Positions 7,532 through 20,127 are shown, counted from the first letter of the stretch. The stretch: 64,000 nt of DNA from Thalassomonas sp. M1454 (GCF_007097525.1 NZ_VKDD01000002.1:682001-746000), one strand, 5' to 3'. The notes: generated from the letters alone by a model not told the origin. Numbers and translations are program-made.

Positions 7532-8008
7532 TTAAGCAGTTTGATTTAGCCTTGTAGCGTACATTTCAATTGGCTTGCTTAATAAATTAGGTAGTTGTTC
7601 TAGCTCAACGCGATCGAGTAAGTTTTTCACAGCAAGCCCTAAGTCAACGTCTCCTTCTATCAATAGCTTTCGTCTAAAAAACAAAGTATCCGGGTCAATC
7701 GTTTGCGATGCAAGTAATGCAAAAGAGTTAAATTCGCCGCTTATGGTTACTTGCGAAATACTTTGCTCACTTTTAACTATAATTCGTTCATCAATAACAG
7801 TGAAAAACCAGCTTTTATTTAAATCTGTAACTTTTATTTCTAATATTTGCTCTTCTAAAAAATCTAACTCACCGTCTTCTAATGACTCTTTTAAAACATT
7901 ATTAATGGCAAACTCTATTGCTTTAGATTGAATTTTATTAGGGACTATTTGGCTTGATAAATGAGCAAATCTTGGAAGAATTTCACAAACTATTTTAGGC
8001 AAAAGCAT
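7532..8008 (-). CDS. ubiT: Ubiquinone biosynthesis accessory factor UbiT (SCP2 domain)
   Basis: Lipid-binding protein that, with UbiU and UbiV, is required for ubiquinone synthesis without oxygen. 158 residues with an SCP2 sterol-carrier-like domain in the central and C-terminal part, including FFRRKLLIEGDVDLGLAVKNLLDRVE. Identification rests on this domain and on being divergent from ubiUV, exactly as yhbT stands to yhbUV in E. coli. It shares a 138-base AT-rich control region with ubiU. Confidence 0.88.
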   Translation of the reverse strand: MLLPKIVCEILPRFAHLSSQIVPNKIQSKAIEFAINNVLKESLEDGELDFLEEQILEIKVTDLNKSWFFTVIDERIIVKSEQSISQVTISGEFNSFALLASQTIDPDTLFFRRKLLIEGDVDLGLAVKNLLDRVELEQLPNLLSKPIEMYATRLNQTA

Positions 8009-8076
8009 TTAAGATCTCGTTAGTTACAATTTATTATTGAATAAAAACAAAGTAGCAAATTCAATTATTAGATAAC

Positions 8077-8090
8077 TTAATTCAAATCAA
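8077..8090. promoter_or_regulatory. FNR-like box upstream of ubiU
   Basis: TTAATTCAAATCAA matches the FNR consensus TTGAT-N4-ATCAA with one mismatch and correct spacing. Its centre is about 41 bases before the start point expected from the -10 hexamer TAATAT at 8112-8117, the geometry of a class II FNR-activated promoter. Activation of ubiUV by FNR under anoxia would fit the known role of these genes. Prediction only. Confidence 0.55.
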
Positions 8091-8111
8091 AATTATTGAA
8101 AATTTATCAAT

Positions 8112-8117
8112 TAATAT
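8112..8117 (+). promoter_or_regulatory. Candidate -10 element of ubiUV
   Basis: TAATAT, 30 bases before the ubiU start codon and correctly placed relative to the FNR-like box. No good -35 hexamer is seen at the matching distance, as expected if an activator is needed. Confidence 0.45.
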
Positions 8118-8146
8118 ACCTCTAATAATAATATTTGAGACTCTTT

Positions 8147-9142
8147 ATGGAACTTCTTTGCCCTGCAGGTAGCTTACCTGCTGTAAAAGCCGCACTAGAA
8201 AACGGTGCTGATGCCATATTCATTGGTATGAATAACGAAACTAATGCTCGTCACTTTACCGGCCTTAATTTTAACGATAAACGTATAAAACAAGCCGCAG
8301 ATCTTATTCAACAAAAAAACAAAGACCTACATATAGCCATCAACACTTTTGCTCAACCTAATCAGTTTTCATCTTGGCAATACGCAGTTGACAAAGCAGT
8401 TGATATTGGTGCGAAAGCTCTGATCATAGCTGATATGGCGGTACTTGATTATGCCAGTGAAAAATACCCTAATGCTGAAATCCATTTATCAGTACAAGCA
8501 TCTGCAACCAATAAAGCTGCAATAGATTTTTATCGAAATAATTTTAATATCAGTAGAGTCGTGCTACCACGAGTCTTATCTCTGCACCAAGTAAAGCAGT
8601 TATCACGTCAAACTGATATTGAACTTGAAGTATTCGCTTTTGGTAGTTTATGTATCATGGCTGAAGGGCGTTGTTATTTATCTTCGTATTTAACCGGTGA
8701 AAGCCCAAATACTGTTGGCGCCTGCTCGCCAGCAAAATTTGTTCAATGGCAGCAAACTGATAAAGGTTTAGAGTCGCGTTTAAATAATATCGTCATAGAT
8801 CGTTATAAAGACGGTGAAAACGCTGGTTACCCTACTCTATGTAAGGGCAAGTTTAAAGTAGAAGACAATCTTTATCATGCACTTGAAGAGCCAACAAGTT
8901 TAAATACCATCGATATTATTCCTGAATTAGCAAAAGCCAATATTGCTTCAGTAAAGATAGAAGGTAGACAGCGAAGTCCGGCCTATGTTGCCACTGTAAC
9001 TAGACTTTGGCGCAAAGCTATTGACAGCTATTACAACGACCCTGAAAACTTTCAAGCGGACCCTGCTTGGATGCAAGAGCTTGGCAATATTTCTGAAGGC
9101 TCGCAAACAACGTTAGGTGCTTATCACCGAGATTGGCAATAA
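8147..9142 (+). CDS. ubiU: O2-independent ubiquinone hydroxylation protein UbiU
   Basis: Peptidase-U32-like protein that forms a heterodimer with UbiV, carries a 4Fe-4S cluster and hydroxylates ubiquinone precursors using prephenate rather than oxygen. The ATG at 8147 gives 331 residues starting MELLCPAGSLPAVKAALENG, as in E. coli; an upstream TTG at 8135 is less likely. All four cluster cysteines fall at the E. coli positions: 169, 176, 193 and 232. UbiV follows after nine bases, so the two are co-transcribed. Confidence 0.95.
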   Translation: MELLCPAGSLPAVKAALENGADAIFIGMNNETNARHFTGLNFNDKRIKQAADLIQQKNKDLHIAINTFAQPNQFSSWQYAVDKAVDIGAKALIIADMAVLDYASEKYPNAEIHLSVQASATNKAAIDFYRNNFNISRVVLPRVLSLHQVKQLSRQTDIELEVFAFGSLCIMAEGRCYLSSYLTGESPNTVGACSPAKFVQWQQTDKGLESRLNNIVIDRYKDGENAGYPTLCKGKFKVEDNLYHALEEPTSLNTIDIIPELAKANIASVKIEGRQRSPAYVATVTRLWRKAIDSYYNDPENFQADPAWMQELGNISEGSQTTLGAYHRDWQ

Positions 9143-9151
9143 GGAATTATT

Positions 9152-10024
9152 ATGAAATTTTCATTAGGCGCAAATCAATATTATTGGCCAGCAAAGCAAA
9201 CTCAAGAATTTTATCAACAAGCGGCGAACTCTAATGCTGATATTATTTATTTAGGAGAGACGGTATGCTCTAAACGCAGAGAGCTGCGACTAAAAGATTG
9301 GCTTGAGTTAGCTAAACAACTGGCTAGTTCAAATAAGCAAATCGTTTTATCAACTATGGCATTACTTGAAGCTCCGTCGGAAGTCAGCTTACTTAAGAAG
9401 TATTGCGACAACGGCGATTTTATTATTGAAGCTAATGATGTTGGTGCTATTGAATATTGTCGTCAAAATAAAGTTGAATTTGTCTGCGGGCAAGCGATCA
9501 ACGCATATAACAGCCCAACATTGAAACGACTCATTGCAATGGGTATGCAGCGCTGGGTTACTCCTGTTGAACTTGGTAGAGACTGGATAAAAAATATTTT
9601 ATCCGAAATGGATGAATTAAATTTACGAGATAAGTTTGAAGTAGAAACTCAGGCGTACGGTCATTTACCTTTAGCTTATTCTGCTCGTTGTTTTACCGCA
9701 AGAAGCGAAAACAGAAGTAAAAATGATTGCGAACTATGTTGTATAAAGTATCCAAGTGGTCGTATTGCAAATTCACAAGACCAACAAGAGCTATTTGTAC
9801 TAAACGGTATTCAGACCATGTCCGGTTTTTGCTACAACCTAATTAATGATGTTTCAGGCATGCAAGATGTTGTAGATATTATTCGTATAAGCCCACAGGC
9901 AGAAGACACTTTTGCGATTTTAGATGACTTTATTGCACAACATAAGTCACCTACATACAAAAAATTAGCTAACAACCATTCAAATGGCTATTGGCATAAA
10001 ATTGCCGGTATGCAAACCATATAA
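9152..10024 (+). CDS. ubiV: O2-independent ubiquinone hydroxylation protein UbiV
   Basis: Partner of UbiU, also a U32-family iron-sulfur protein. 290 residues; Cys39, Cys180, Cys193 and Cys197 match the cluster ligands known in E. coli UbiV, in the contexts LGETVCSKRR and CFTARSENRSKNDCELCC. The end NGYWHKIAGMQ is also conserved. Second gene of the ubiUV operon, closed by a strong terminator. Confidence 0.95.
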   Translation: MKFSLGANQYYWPAKQTQEFYQQAANSNADIIYLGETVCSKRRELRLKDWLELAKQLASSNKQIVLSTMALLEAPSEVSLLKKYCDNGDFIIEANDVGAIEYCRQNKVEFVCGQAINAYNSPTLKRLIAMGMQRWVTPVELGRDWIKNILSEMDELNLRDKFEVETQAYGHLPLAYSARCFTARSENRSKNDCELCCIKYPSGRIANSQDQQELFVLNGIQTMSGFCYNLINDVSGMQDVVDIIRISPQAEDTFAILDDFIAQHKSPTYKKLANNHSNGYWHKIAGMQTI

Positions 10025-10040
10025 CCCCTACTTTTATCAA

Positions 10041-10080
10041 CAAGACCAATCTATCGATTAACTGGATTGGTCTTGATTTT
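10041..10080 (+). terminator. Terminator of ubiUV
   Basis: Eleven-base arms CAAGACCAATC and GATTGGTCTTG around a 13-base loop, followed by ATTTT. Confidence 0.8.
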
Positions 10081-10181
10081 AAAAGCAATTGCTTAAATAT
10101 CATCGTTTATTTATTCATAAGTAATACTTTTTTGTAAACATCATGTATATTTATCCTTATACATTTGTAAAAGGATAACTC

Positions 10182-10649
10182 ATGGCTAAGACAATAAATA
10201 TTAACGGTGTAGAGCACCCTATCGATGTTGATGAAAACATGCCTCTACTTTGGTTCTTACGAGACCGATTAGAGTTTATAGGAACAAAGTTTGGTTGTGG
10301 TAGTGGCCTTTGCGGCGCTTGTACCGTTCATGTCGATGGCCAAGCTACGCGTTCATGTATTATTCCTATTAGCGCCTTAGCAGGAAAATCTATCACTACC
10401 ATAGAGGGGTTATCAGCAGATGGTGACCATCCTCTACAAAAAGCTTGGCTTGAGCATAATGTCCCTCAATGTGGTTACTGCCAAGCTGGACAAATTATGA
10501 ATGCAGCAAGTTTCCTTGCCACAAATGACAAACCAACTGATGAAGATATCGATAATGCGATGCAAGGCAATATTTGTCGTTGCGGAACTTATCAACGCAT
10601 TAAAAAAGCCATAAAATCTGTGGCCTATGATTTAGCTAAGGAGGTGTAA
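10182..10649 (+). CDS. 2Fe-2S subunit of an IorAB-type molybdenum hydroxylase
   Basis: Electron-transfer subunit of a two-component hydroxylase of the xanthine oxidase family. 155 residues with a plant-ferredoxin-type cluster (Cys39, 44, 47, 59 in [16 protein letters not shown]) and the second helical cluster domain (Cys97, 100, 132, 134 in CGYCQAG and [10 protein letters not shown]). AAGGAT precedes the ATG. The partner follows after one base. No FAD subunit is present, as in isoquinoline 1-oxidoreductase, so electrons probably pass to a membrane or periplasmic acceptor. Substrate unknown. Confidence 0.9.
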   Translation: MAKTININGVEHPIDVDENMPLLWFLRDRLEFIGTKFGCGSGLCGACTVHVDGQATRSCIIPISALAGKSITTIEGLSADGDHPLQKAWLEHNVPQCGYCQAGQIMNAASFLATNDKPTDEDIDNAMQGNICRCGTYQRIKKAIKSVAYDLAKEV

Positions 10650-10650
10650 G

Positions 10651-12915
10651 ATGAATGAACATGTATTACACGCCTTAAATGAATGGAAAGCGAGCCAAAA
10701 GCAAGATGATACTATTCCTACCCCGATAGATACTTCAATGTCACGTCGTGGCTTTTTAAAAACCATGTCAATTGCATCTGGTGGCTTAGCACTAGGCTTT
10801 ACCATACCTGCTTGCTCAACAACTGAAACAAAGAAACAAGCTAGCGCTGAGGTTAAATTTAATCCTAGCGGATTTATTCACTTAAGTGAAAATGGCGATT
10901 TACTGCTTTATTGTGGACGCTGCGAAATGGGTCAAGGCATAAGTACTGCTTTACCTTCTGCTGTAGCCGATGAAATGGAAGCAGATTGGCAGCGCGTTAC
11001 AGTAAAACAAGCTGATGGTAATAAAGAGTTGTACGGACCACAAAATACGGGTGGCTCTGCAAGTATCAGAAAAATGTACCAACCTATGCGAGAAGCTGGT
11101 GCTGCGGCGAAAGAGATGTTAATTATAGCTGGCGCTAAGGTTTTTAAAACAGACGTTGAAAATTGTTACGCTGAAAATCACTTTGTTATTAATAAACTTA
11201 ATAATCAAAAATTGGGTTTCGGTGAATTAGCATCCCTTGCTGCAAACTCACCTGTCCCTGAAAAACCAACGCTTAAAACTAAAGATCAGTTTAAATATAT
11301 TGGTAAGGCTTTAGATAGGCACGACCAAGGACTAGTAGTTGAAGGTAAACGTACTTATGGTGTTGATACTAAACTACCAGGAATGAAGTACGCTGCGATT
11401 AGCCATTGCCCTGTACTTGGTGGCACACTAAAAAGCGTTGATAAAGATGCTGTGTTACAAATGCAAGGTGTTATTGACGTTGTCGAAATAACGCCAATAA
11501 AGCACCCTTTTAGTTCACTTGGAGGTGTTGCAGTAGTTGCAGATAACTCATGGATCGCCCAAAGAGCACTTGCGCAGTTAAAGATTGAATGGGATTTAGG
11601 TCCGAATAAAGTTTATAACACTAAAGAATACAAAGCGCAGTTGGTTAAAAATGTAGAGAAACCTGCTGAGTTAGTCACAGAACGCGGTGATGTAGCGAAA
11701 GCATTCAGTAATTCTGCTGCCAAGGTAAGTGCAACTTACACCGGAGGGCATTTATGCCATGCACCAATGGAGCCAAATGCCAGTGTGGTGTGGGTACAAA
11801 ATGACAGTTGTGAAGTATGGGCTTCAACTCAAAGTCCAGAGGATATCCAAACAGTACTGGCTCAGTATTTAGGCCGTGAAGCTAAAGATATTACCGTTCA
11901 TGTAATGATGGCTGGTGGTGCTTTTGGTCGTAAGTTTAAATGTGATTACGTTCATGAAGCCGCAGTTATCTCTAAACAGATCAATGCTCCAGTACAACTT
12001 ATTTGGTCGCGTGAAGAAGATATGCGCACGGGTTACTACCATTCAATAAATGCTCAACATATTGAAGCATCTCTTGATGAGCAAGGAAATATAACCGGTT
12101 GGTTACATCGAGCTGCGTTCCCTTCTATAGTTTCTCTATTTCAGCAAGGATTAGATAGAGCACCTGCAAATGCATTAGGGCAAATAGACAATCACCCTTT
12201 TGCTTTTAACAACTTTAGAAGTGAAACCGGTTACGCTCCAGCTCATACACGTATTGGCTGGTATCGAGCTGTTTATGCAATTTTTTATGGTTTTGCCTTT
12301 GGCACATTTGCTGATGAGCTAGCCTATAAAGCAGGCAAAGATCCGGTAACATTTTTAAATGATGTGTACGATAACAGCACACCGATTAAAAACAAACGTA
12401 AACATGCAGAGCAAGTACAACGCTCAAAAGCGGTATTAGCCCTAGCGGCTAAACACTCCGGCATAGGTAAAGAATTACCTAAAGGCGAAGGTATAGGTAT
12501 TGCCGTGCATTACAGTTTTAATAGTTATGTGGCAATGGCAGTACATGTGAAAGTTGATGGCGATAACATAAAAGTACTTAACGTTGATTGTGCTATTGAT
12601 TGTGGTCAAGTACTTAATACAGATGGTGCTACTGCGCAAATGGAAGGCGCCGTGGTTATGGGTATGTCTTTGTCACTTTATACTGAAATATCGTTTAAAG
12701 ATGGCGCTGTGGTCAATTCAAACTTCCATGACTACCCTGTTATGCGTACTTCAGATATGCCAAATGTACGAGTACATATTGTTGACTCTGATGAAAAGCC
12801 AACAGGACTTGGTGAGCCAGGTGTTGCACCTTTTGCTCCAGCATTGAGTAATGCAATTTTTGCCGCATCAGGTACTCGTTATCGTGATTTACCAATTAAG
12901 CCTTTAACAGTGTAA
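10651..12915 (+). CDS. Molybdopterin-binding catalytic subunit, IorB type
   Basis: Large subunit of the same hydroxylase, 754 residues. A twin-arginine signal [10 protein letters not shown] at residues 31-40 is followed by a hydrophobic stretch and Cys55, so the complex is probably carried across the inner membrane by Tat. Cofactor-binding stretches [11 protein letters not shown] and the C-terminal GLGEPGVAP, with the likely catalytic Glu722, are intact. A near-perfect AAGGAGGTG Shine-Dalgarno lies inside the end of the upstream gene. No maturation chaperone of the XdhC type is next to it. The aldehyde or N-heterocycle substrate cannot be told from sequence. Confidence 0.9.
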   Translation: MNEHVLHALNEWKASQKQDDTIPTPIDTSMSRRGFLKTMSIASGGLALGFTIPACSTTETKKQASAEVKFNPSGFIHLSENGDLLLYCGRCEMGQGISTALPSAVADEMEADWQRVTVKQADGNKELYGPQNTGGSASIRKMYQPMREAGAAAKEMLIIAGAKVFKTDVENCYAENHFVINKLNNQKLGFGELASLAANSPVPEKPTLKTKDQFKYIGKALDRHDQGLVVEGKRTYGVDTKLPGMKYAAISHCPVLGGTLKSVDKDAVLQMQGVIDVVEITPIKHPFSSLGGVAVVADNSWIAQRALAQLKIEWDLGPNKVYNTKEYKAQLVKNVEKPAELVTERGDVAKAFSNSAAKVSATYTGGHLCHAPMEPNASVVWVQNDSCEVWASTQSPEDIQTVLAQYLGREAKDITVHVMMAGGAFGRKFKCDYVHEAAVISKQINAPVQLIWSREEDMRTGYYHSINAQHIEASLDEQGNITGWLHRAAFPSIVSLFQQGLDRAPANALGQIDNHPFAFNNFRSETGYAPAHTRIGWYRAVYAIFYGFAFGTFADELAYKAGKDPVTFLNDVYDNSTPIKNKRKHAEQVQRSKAVLALAAKHSGIGKELPKGEGIGIAVHYSFNSYVAMAVHVKVDGDNIKVLNVDCAIDCGQVLNTDGATAQMEGAVVMGMSLSLYTEISFKDGAVVNSNFHDYPVMRTSDMPNVRVHIVDSDEKPTGLGEPGVAPFAPALSNAIFAASGTRYRDLPIKPLTV

Positions 12916-12935
12916 CAAAGGCTAAAATCAGCTCA

Positions 12936-12964
12936 TAAAAAAAGGCGCTTATGCGCCTTTTTAT
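12936..12964. terminator. Bidirectional terminator between iorB-type gene and serS
   Basis: AAAAAAAGGCGC, ATTAT-type loop and GCGCCTTTTT with A and T runs on both sides. It lies between two convergent genes and can serve both. Confidence 0.85.
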
Positions 12965-12982
12965 TTAACAAACAATAAGTTA

Positions 12983-14266
<1,284 letters not shown>

Positions 14267-14306
14267 TCACTTGTGGTTTTATACCTAACGGTATTGTAAA
14301 AATTAA

Positions 14307-14675
14307 TTATTTATTTGTTACTAAAAACATTCCTAAACCTGCTGCTAATACACACAGCAACACATTTAAAAGAACATTTATTAATGCTTTCATTATTTCT
14401 CCATGTTGCAATAACAACAAAGTATCTAACGAAAACGTTGAAAACGTTGTAAAAGCGCCCAAAAAGCCTATACCTATAAGCGTTCGGTATAAAACTACTT
14501 CAATTGAGCCCTGTTCGATAAGGCCATATAATACACCCATTATCAATGAGCCGGAAATATTAACGATCAAAGTAGCAAAAGGGAAACCTTTTCCTAAAAA
14601 ATTGAAAACTATTTGCATTATAAAGAAACGCAAACAAGCTCCACATGCCCCACCAATAGCTATAAACAAGTACAT
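14307..14675 (-). CDS. crcB: Fluoride channel CrcB/Fluc
   Basis: Small inner-membrane dimeric channel that exports fluoride. 122 residues, four membrane helices, with the family stretch [15 protein letters not shown] at 71-84 and [10 protein letters not shown] near the start. It stands 10 bases after rarA and 46 before serS on the minus strand, so it is probably expressed with the operon. No fluoride riboswitch is visible in front of it. Confidence 0.93.
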   Translation of the reverse strand: MYLFIAIGGACGACLRFFIMQIVFNFLGKGFPFATLIVNISGSLIMGVLYGLIEQGSIEVVLYRTLIGIGFLGAFTTFSTFSLDTLLLLQHGEIMKALINVLLNVLLCVLAAGLGMFLVTNK

Positions 14676-14685
14676 TTGTAAGGTA

Positions 14686-16071
14686 TTAATAGGTTTTTCT
14701 CCCAGCCCTGCTATCTAAACTAGCTAAATAATCCATTTTCTCTTTAAGTTTTTTCTCTAAGCCTCTATCGGTTGGCTGATAAAAAGACATGCCATCGATA
14801 TATTCAGGTAAATAACTTTGACCTGCAGCATAAGCTCCTTCTTCATCATGAGCGTAACGATACTCCTTGCCGTGTCCCATTTCTTGGGTAAGCTTTGATG
14901 TCGCATTACGCAGATGAATGGGTACTTCTAAATGGCCAGTATCTTTTGCTAACGCTCGAGCAGCTTTAAACGCAGTATAAACCGCATTTGATTTTGGTGC
15001 TAATGCAAGATAAACAGCAGCTTGTGCTATTGCACGCTCACCTTCTGCAGGACCTACTCGATGATAAGTATCCCATGCATTAATCGCCAACTGAATAGCT
15101 CTTGGGTCGGCATTACCAATATCTTCACTAGCAATAGCTAATAACCTGCGTCCAACGTAAAGCGGATCGCCTCCACCTTCTAATATTCTTGCGTACCAAT
15201 ACAAAGCTGCATCAGGATTAGAACCACGTACCGATTTATGAAAAGCACTAATTAAATCATAAAAGTGATCGCCACCTTTATCGTACAAAGCTTGTTTTTC
15301 ACCAGCAACTAAATTAACCACTTCTAGTGTTATATTTACCGTTTGCTCAATTTCTGCGCTGATATCAACACAGTTTTCTAATAAGTTTAATAAACGCCTA
15401 GCATCGCCGTTGGCAAGAGCTAATAAAGAATCTTTCGCTTTCGGCTCAATTTCAATGGTAAGAGAGCCATAACCAAGCTCTTTATCATTAAGAGCTCGAT
15501 GTAGTACTTGCTCTAATTCTTCATCAGAAAACTTCTGCAGTAAATATACCCTAGCTCGAGACAACAAGGCTTGATTTAGTTCAAATGCCGGGTTTTCTGT
15601 CGTTGCGCCAATAAAGGTGATCGTACCATCTTCGATAAACGGCAAAAAAGCATCTTGTTGGGATTTATTAAAGCGGTGTACCTCATCAACAAACAATATA
15701 GTGCGACGACCTTTGACTTGCTCATTTAACTTGGCTTTATCAATCGCAGCGCGAATTTCTTTAACGCCAGAGGTAACAGCTGAAATACGTTCAAAATCGG
15801 CTTCGGCATATTTAGCAATGAGCTCGGCAAGTGTCGTTTTACCAGTACCTGGTGGTCCCCAGAATATTAAGGAGTGACATAAGCCTTGTTCGATAGCGAC
15901 TTTTAACGGCTTACCTGCACTAAGTAAATGCTGTTGGCCAATATAATCTTCTAGTGTTTGTGGTCTAAGCCTTGCTGCTAATGGGGCAAAAGCAAGAGTT
16001 TTAGCGTTACTGTTACCACTAGGCTGTTCATCGTCAAAATCTAGCGTGAATGTTTGATTATCTTTGGTCAT
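14686..16071 (-). CDS. rarA: Replication-associated recombination protein RarA
   Basis: AAA+ ATPase of the clamp-loader type that acts at stalled replication forks. 461 residues from the ATG at 16071; a TTG one codon earlier is also possible. Walker A GPPGTGKT is near residue 72 and Walker [11 protein letters not shown] near 125, with the sensor stretch GATTENPAF following. The C-terminal tetramer domain is full length. The start lies inside the end of lolA, so translation is likely coupled. Confidence 0.94.
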   Translation of the reverse strand: MTKDNQTFTLDFDDEQPSGNSNAKTLAFAPLAARLRPQTLEDYIGQQHLLSAGKPLKVAIEQGLCHSLIFWGPPGTGKTTLAELIAKYAEADFERISAVTSGVKEIRAAIDKAKLNEQVKGRRTILFVDEVHRFNKSQQDAFLPFIEDGTITFIGATTENPAFELNQALLSRARVYLLQKFSDEELEQVLHRALNDKELGYGSLTIEIEPKAKDSLLALANGDARRLLNLLENCVDISAEIEQTVNITLEVVNLVAGEKQALYDKGGDHFYDLISAFHKSVRGSNPDAALYWYARILEGGGDPLYVGRRLLAIASEDIGNADPRAIQLAINAWDTYHRVGPAEGERAIAQAAVYLALAPKSNAVYTAFKAARALAKDTGHLEVPIHLRNATSKLTQEMGHGKEYRYAHDEEGAYAAGQSYLPEYIDGMSFYQPTDRGLEKKLKEKMDYLASLDSRAGRKTY

Positions 16072-16741
16072 CAAAATCTACATTAGCAGGTAAACTAAAC
16101 TTAAAAATATCAGAGCTCGGTGATGGCTCAGTGATCATATTTGATAATTTAAAGTGGCTTAACTGACCGGTAGCATCGACAATGGTAAACATTGCAAGTT
16201 GATTGCCATCAAATACTAAATTTAGACTTTTTACTTGTGCTTCAATATCTAATGACTTAATGCTGTATTCATTCATCGATTGCTGACTTACTTGGTAGTC
16301 TTGCCATGTATCTGCAGAAGTGTCACTTAACAATAAAATTGGCGTATTTACTACCGCATTACTTACATTAAACGCTGATACTTGCTCTACAAATGGGTTG
16401 TAAAACCACAAGGTCGTGCCATCACTAACAACAAGAGTTTCATCAGGCTCTATAGTTTCCCAATAAATAAGGTTTGGACGTTTAACCACAAGCTTACCGT
16501 TTGATGACTGTAAAGCATTGCCTTCTGCATCGATAACGTCTTGCTGAAAATTAGCACTAAACCCATTAAACGTTTCTAACTTAGCTTTAAGGGCGTGTTT
16601 AATTTGAGCTTCTTTTTCTGCTCTGAAATTGGCTTGTGCAACCTCTGTTTCTGTTAGGGTTGTTGTCTGTGTATCTTGTGCAAAAGCAGAAGAAATACTT
16701 AATGCCAGTACGCTTACTGGCAAAATAAATTTTAAAGCCAT
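16058..16741 (-). CDS. lolA: Outer-membrane lipoprotein carrier LolA
   Basis: Periplasmic chaperone that ferries lipoproteins from LolCDE to LolB. 227 residues with a cleavable signal [21 protein letters not shown] and the LolA sheet fold pattern [15 protein letters not shown] and [19 protein letters not shown]. It overlaps the rarA start by 14 bases and follows ftsK after 14 bases. Confidence 0.93.
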   Translation of the reverse strand: MALKFILPVSVLALSISSAFAQDTQTTTLTETEVAQANFRAEKEAQIKHALKAKLETFNGFSANFQQDVIDAEGNALQSSNGKLVVKRPNLIYWETIEPDETLVVSDGTTLWFYNPFVEQVSAFNVSNAVVNTPILLLSDTSADTWQDYQVSQQSMNEYSIKSLDIEAQVKSLNLVFDGNQLAMFTIVDATGQLSHFKLSNMITEPSPSSDIFKFSLPANVDFDDQR

Positions 16742-16755
16742 GGTGTTTTTCTCAC

Positions 16756-19332
16756 TTAATCTTTTACTGGTGGTGGCGCTAAAACTTCGCGATTACCATT
16801 GTGACCTGGACTACTTACTACACCAGATGCTTCCATTTGTTCAATAATACGTGCTGCGCGATTATAACCTATACGGAACTTACGTTGTACACCTGAAATC
16901 GACGCCCTTCTTGATTCCGTTACAAATGCTAATGCTTCATCGTATAGCACATCCATTTCTTGGTCTTCAGACTCAGCTACTTCTCCTGGTAATAACGTAT
17001 CTTCAGTACCTGCCCCAGAGAGAATTTCTTCAATATATCTTGGTTTACCACGTGCCTTCCAATCATTAACTACGGCATGGACTTCATGGTCATCAACAAA
17101 TGCACCTTGAGCCCGAAGAGGAACACTTGTACCTTGAGGTAAAAATAGCATGTCACCATTACCAAGTAGTTGCTCGGCACCTTGTTGATCAAGAATAGTT
17201 CTAGAATCAATTCTTGATTGCACAGTTAACGCCATACGCGTTGGTATATTTGCCTTAATTAAACCTGTGATAACATCAACCGATGGTCTTTGCGTTGCTA
17301 AGATCAAGTGAATACCCGCGGCACGTGCTTTTTGTGCGATACGAGCAATTAACTCTTCAACTTTTTTACCAACAATCATGATCATATCGGCAAACTCATC
17401 AACCACCACAACTATACTTGGCAAACGCTCTAGCTGCGGCGCACTTTCTAACATGCTATCGCCTGGTTTCCATAAAGGATCAACAATTGGATTACCCTCT
17501 GCAATTGCCGCAGATATTTTCTGGTTAAAGCCGGTTAAATTACGAACGCCAAGTGCTGACATTAATTTGTAACGACGTTCCATTTCACCAACACACCAAC
17601 GCAGTGCGTTAGCGGCATCTTTCATATCGGTAACTACTTCAGAAAGTAAATGTGGAATGCCTTCATATACAGATAATTCCAACATCTTTGGATCTATCAT
17701 GATAAAGCGAACTTCATCAGGAGTAGACTTATAAAGCATACTCACAATCATCACATTTACTACCACAGACTTACCTGAGCCGGTGGTACCAGCAACTAGT
17801 AAGTGCGGCATTTTCGCTAAATCAGCAACGATTGGGTCGCCGGCAATATCTTTACCAAGTACCATAGTTAATGCCGATTTTGAGCTAGTAAACACATCAC
17901 TCTCGATAACTTCACTAAGCTTAACCATTTCGCGATGTTTATTTGGTATTTCTAAACCTATTACCGACTTACCAGGAATAACCTCAACCACACGTACACT
18001 TGCCGCGGATAGTGCACGAGCTAAATCTTTAGATAAGTTAGTAATTTTACTGACTTTGACGCCTGGCGCTAAGTCAATTTCAAAACGAGTAATAACAGGA
18101 CCTGGGAAAACATCAACAACTTCAGCAATCACGCCGTAGTCTAAAAGTTTGGCTTCAACTAAACGGCTTACTTGGTCTAGTTCTTCTTGTGATATTGGAT
18201 TTTTAGTTCTGTTAGGTTTGTCCAATAAATCGATTGTTGGCATACCTTTGTAGCGCTCAAACGGACTTTCTTCAACTACCGCAGGTTTAGTGGCCGTTTC
18301 AGCATTAGAGCTTTGTTTATCAAAGTTTGCCTGTTCATTAATATCATCATCTGCAACATCAACTTTTTCAACATCAGAAAATACAACATCGAGCTCTTGC
18401 TCACTAATGTCGTCATTGATGCTAAATTCGATATCATCGTCAATTAAATCATCAATTGCGACAAAACCATCATCTTCAATTACTGGTTCCGCCTTCGTAA
18501 CACCTTGTTGGCTGCTCTCATGACGTTCAATACTGCCAAATAACTTTTCGGCTAAATCATCATCACTATCATCGATAGCTACAGCCTCAACCGACTTAGA
18601 TAATTTATCTGTACTCGTTTTCGCTTTAGTGTGAGATTTTTCATCAACACTATTAACATCTTCGTCAGTTTCGCTCTCTTGTTGTGTTGGTGTTGGCGAT
18701 GAAGAAAACTTGTCTTTTATAACCGGGATTGAATCTCTCAAGTACAGCGCCGATGTAATGGCTTTTTCACCAATAAAGTCAATCATGGTTAACCATGACA
18801 CACCGGTAACTAACACAAAGCCAGAACAAGTAAGTAGTAAAAATAATAAGCTACAGCCAGGGAAGTTTAAATAAGGCAATAAAGATAATGATATATAGTC
18901 ACCAACTACGCCCCCTGCGGAGAATTCATAGACATCATCAAAATTCATACTGGCGATTGATGTTATGCCAATAATAAACATCACGAAACCAATAAACTTT
19001 AAGCCAAGGGTAAAGAAATCAACTTCAAGTAAAACATGGATTTTTTGAAACACTAACCAACCAAGGGCTGCAAAAATAAATGGTAAAAAGTAAGCAATAC
19101 TACCAAAAGCGAAAAAGAAGATATCAGATAAGTAAGCGCCAATAGCCCCTCCTGAATTATTAACGCTAGTATGATACGCAGTTTGCGACCAACCTGGATC
19201 GGCAGGGTCGAAGCTTAAAAGAGATATAATCAAATAGATGGAGAAGATACTGGTAAATATAAGCCCAGCTTCGAGTAAACGCTGAGTGCCAGTTAATTTT
19301 GTTGATTCAGAAGTAGACAAAGTAGAATCCAT
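16756..19332 (-). CDS. ftsK: DNA translocase FtsK
   Basis: Septum-anchored motor that moves chromosome ends and activates XerCD at dif. 858 residues: four to five membrane helices within residues 1-190, a short, very acidic linker (about 195-365, rich in Asp and Glu), the alpha domain, and the RecA-like motor with Walker [10 protein letters not shown] near 514-522 and Walker [11 protein letters not shown]. The C-terminal winged-helix gamma domain ([16 protein letters not shown]) is present. The linker is much shorter than the roughly 600 residues of E. coli FtsK. Start ATG, first gene of the leftward operon. Confidence 0.95.
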   Translation of the reverse strand: MDSTLSTSESTKLTGTQRLLEAGLIFTSIFSIYLIISLLSFDPADPGWSQTAYHTSVNNSGGAIGAYLSDIFFFAFGSIAYFLPFIFAALGWLVFQKIHVLLEVDFFTLGLKFIGFVMFIIGITSIASMNFDDVYEFSAGGVVGDYISLSLLPYLNFPGCSLLFLLLTCSGFVLVTGVSWLTMIDFIGEKAITSALYLRDSIPVIKDKFSSSPTPTQQESETDEDVNSVDEKSHTKAKTSTDKLSKSVEAVAIDDSDDDLAEKLFGSIERHESSQQGVTKAEPVIEDDGFVAIDDLIDDDIEFSINDDISEQELDVVFSDVEKVDVADDDINEQANFDKQSSNAETATKPAVVEESPFERYKGMPTIDLLDKPNRTKNPISQEELDQVSRLVEAKLLDYGVIAEVVDVFPGPVITRFEIDLAPGVKVSKITNLSKDLARALSAASVRVVEVIPGKSVIGLEIPNKHREMVKLSEVIESDVFTSSKSALTMVLGKDIAGDPIVADLAKMPHLLVAGTTGSGKSVVVNVMIVSMLYKSTPDEVRFIMIDPKMLELSVYEGIPHLLSEVVTDMKDAANALRWCVGEMERRYKLMSALGVRNLTGFNQKISAAIAEGNPIVDPLWKPGDSMLESAPQLERLPSIVVVVDEFADMIMIVGKKVEELIARIAQKARAAGIHLILATQRPSVDVITGLIKANIPTRMALTVQSRIDSRTILDQQGAEQLLGNGDMLFLPQGTSVPLRAQGAFVDDHEVHAVVNDWKARGKPRYIEEILSGAGTEDTLLPGEVAESEDQEMDVLYDEALAFVTESRRASISGVQRKFRIGYNRAARIIEQMEASGVVSSPGHNGNREVLAPPPVKD

Positions 19333-19497
19333 AAAAATTGAGATTATTATTAATATTATAAGTAACCAAAATAACAGAAATTAAGCTCGGTTAAAATATC
19401 AAAACGTAGTTAATAGTAACTGTATTATCGAATTAAGCATTTAAAGCGGCTTAATTGAGCAAAAACACTGAAATTTGAATTAAAAATGGCCATAAAA

Positions 19498-19965
19498 CTA
19501 AATTATTGGCAATTTATTTCCGGTTTTCACCTCTTCCATAACCACATAGGTTCTACTTTCGCTTACCGATGGTAAAGTAAGTAATGTATCGCCGAGTAAG
19601 TTTCGATAAGCTTGCATGTCTGAAACCCGAGTTTTCAACAGAAAATCAAAGTTACCAGAAACCAGATGACACTCTTGTATTACACCAACATCCATAACCG
19701 CTTTAGAAAATTCTTCAAATACATCGGGCGCAGTCCTTGTAAGAGTTATTTCTACAAAGACGAGTAATGCTGCATCAAGATATTTAGGGTTCAAGTTAGC
19801 GCTATATCCCGTTATAACATGGTCTTGCTCTAGTTTCTTCACCCTTTCTAAACACGGTGTTGGACTTAATCCAACACGCTTAGAAAGTTCGACATTCGAT
19901 ATTCGACCATCGTTTTGTAGCTCTTTTAGAATGTTTCTATCGATCCGATCAAAAGTTTTACTCAT
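19498..19965 (-). CDS. lrp: Leucine-responsive regulatory protein
   Basis: Global transcription regulator that responds to leucine and alanine. From the ATG at 19965 (a GTG precedes it directly) the protein has 155 residues: helix-turn-helix GRISNVELSKRVGLSPTPCLERVKKLE near 20-46 and the RAM ligand domain to the end. It is divergent from the alanine dehydrogenase gene across 162 bases, which suggests that Lrp controls ald. Confidence 0.93.
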   Translation of the reverse strand: MSKTFDRIDRNILKELQNDGRISNVELSKRVGLSPTPCLERVKKLEQDHVITGYSANLNPKYLDAALLVFVEITLTRTAPDVFEEFSKAVMDVGVIQECHLVSGNFDFLLKTRVSDMQAYRNLLGDTLLTLPSVSESRTYVVMEEVKTGNKLPII

Positions 19966-20127
19966 CACCTTAACCTTTTAGAGTTTTTATCTGCAAATAA
20001 TTAAAATAGCAATATATCAATCTACTTATTACAAAAATACGATACGTTATTCTGCATATATCTCTATATACTAGCAACATATAAAAACAAAATATTTGCA
20101 ACAGTTAACACATATAGAGAAAACATT

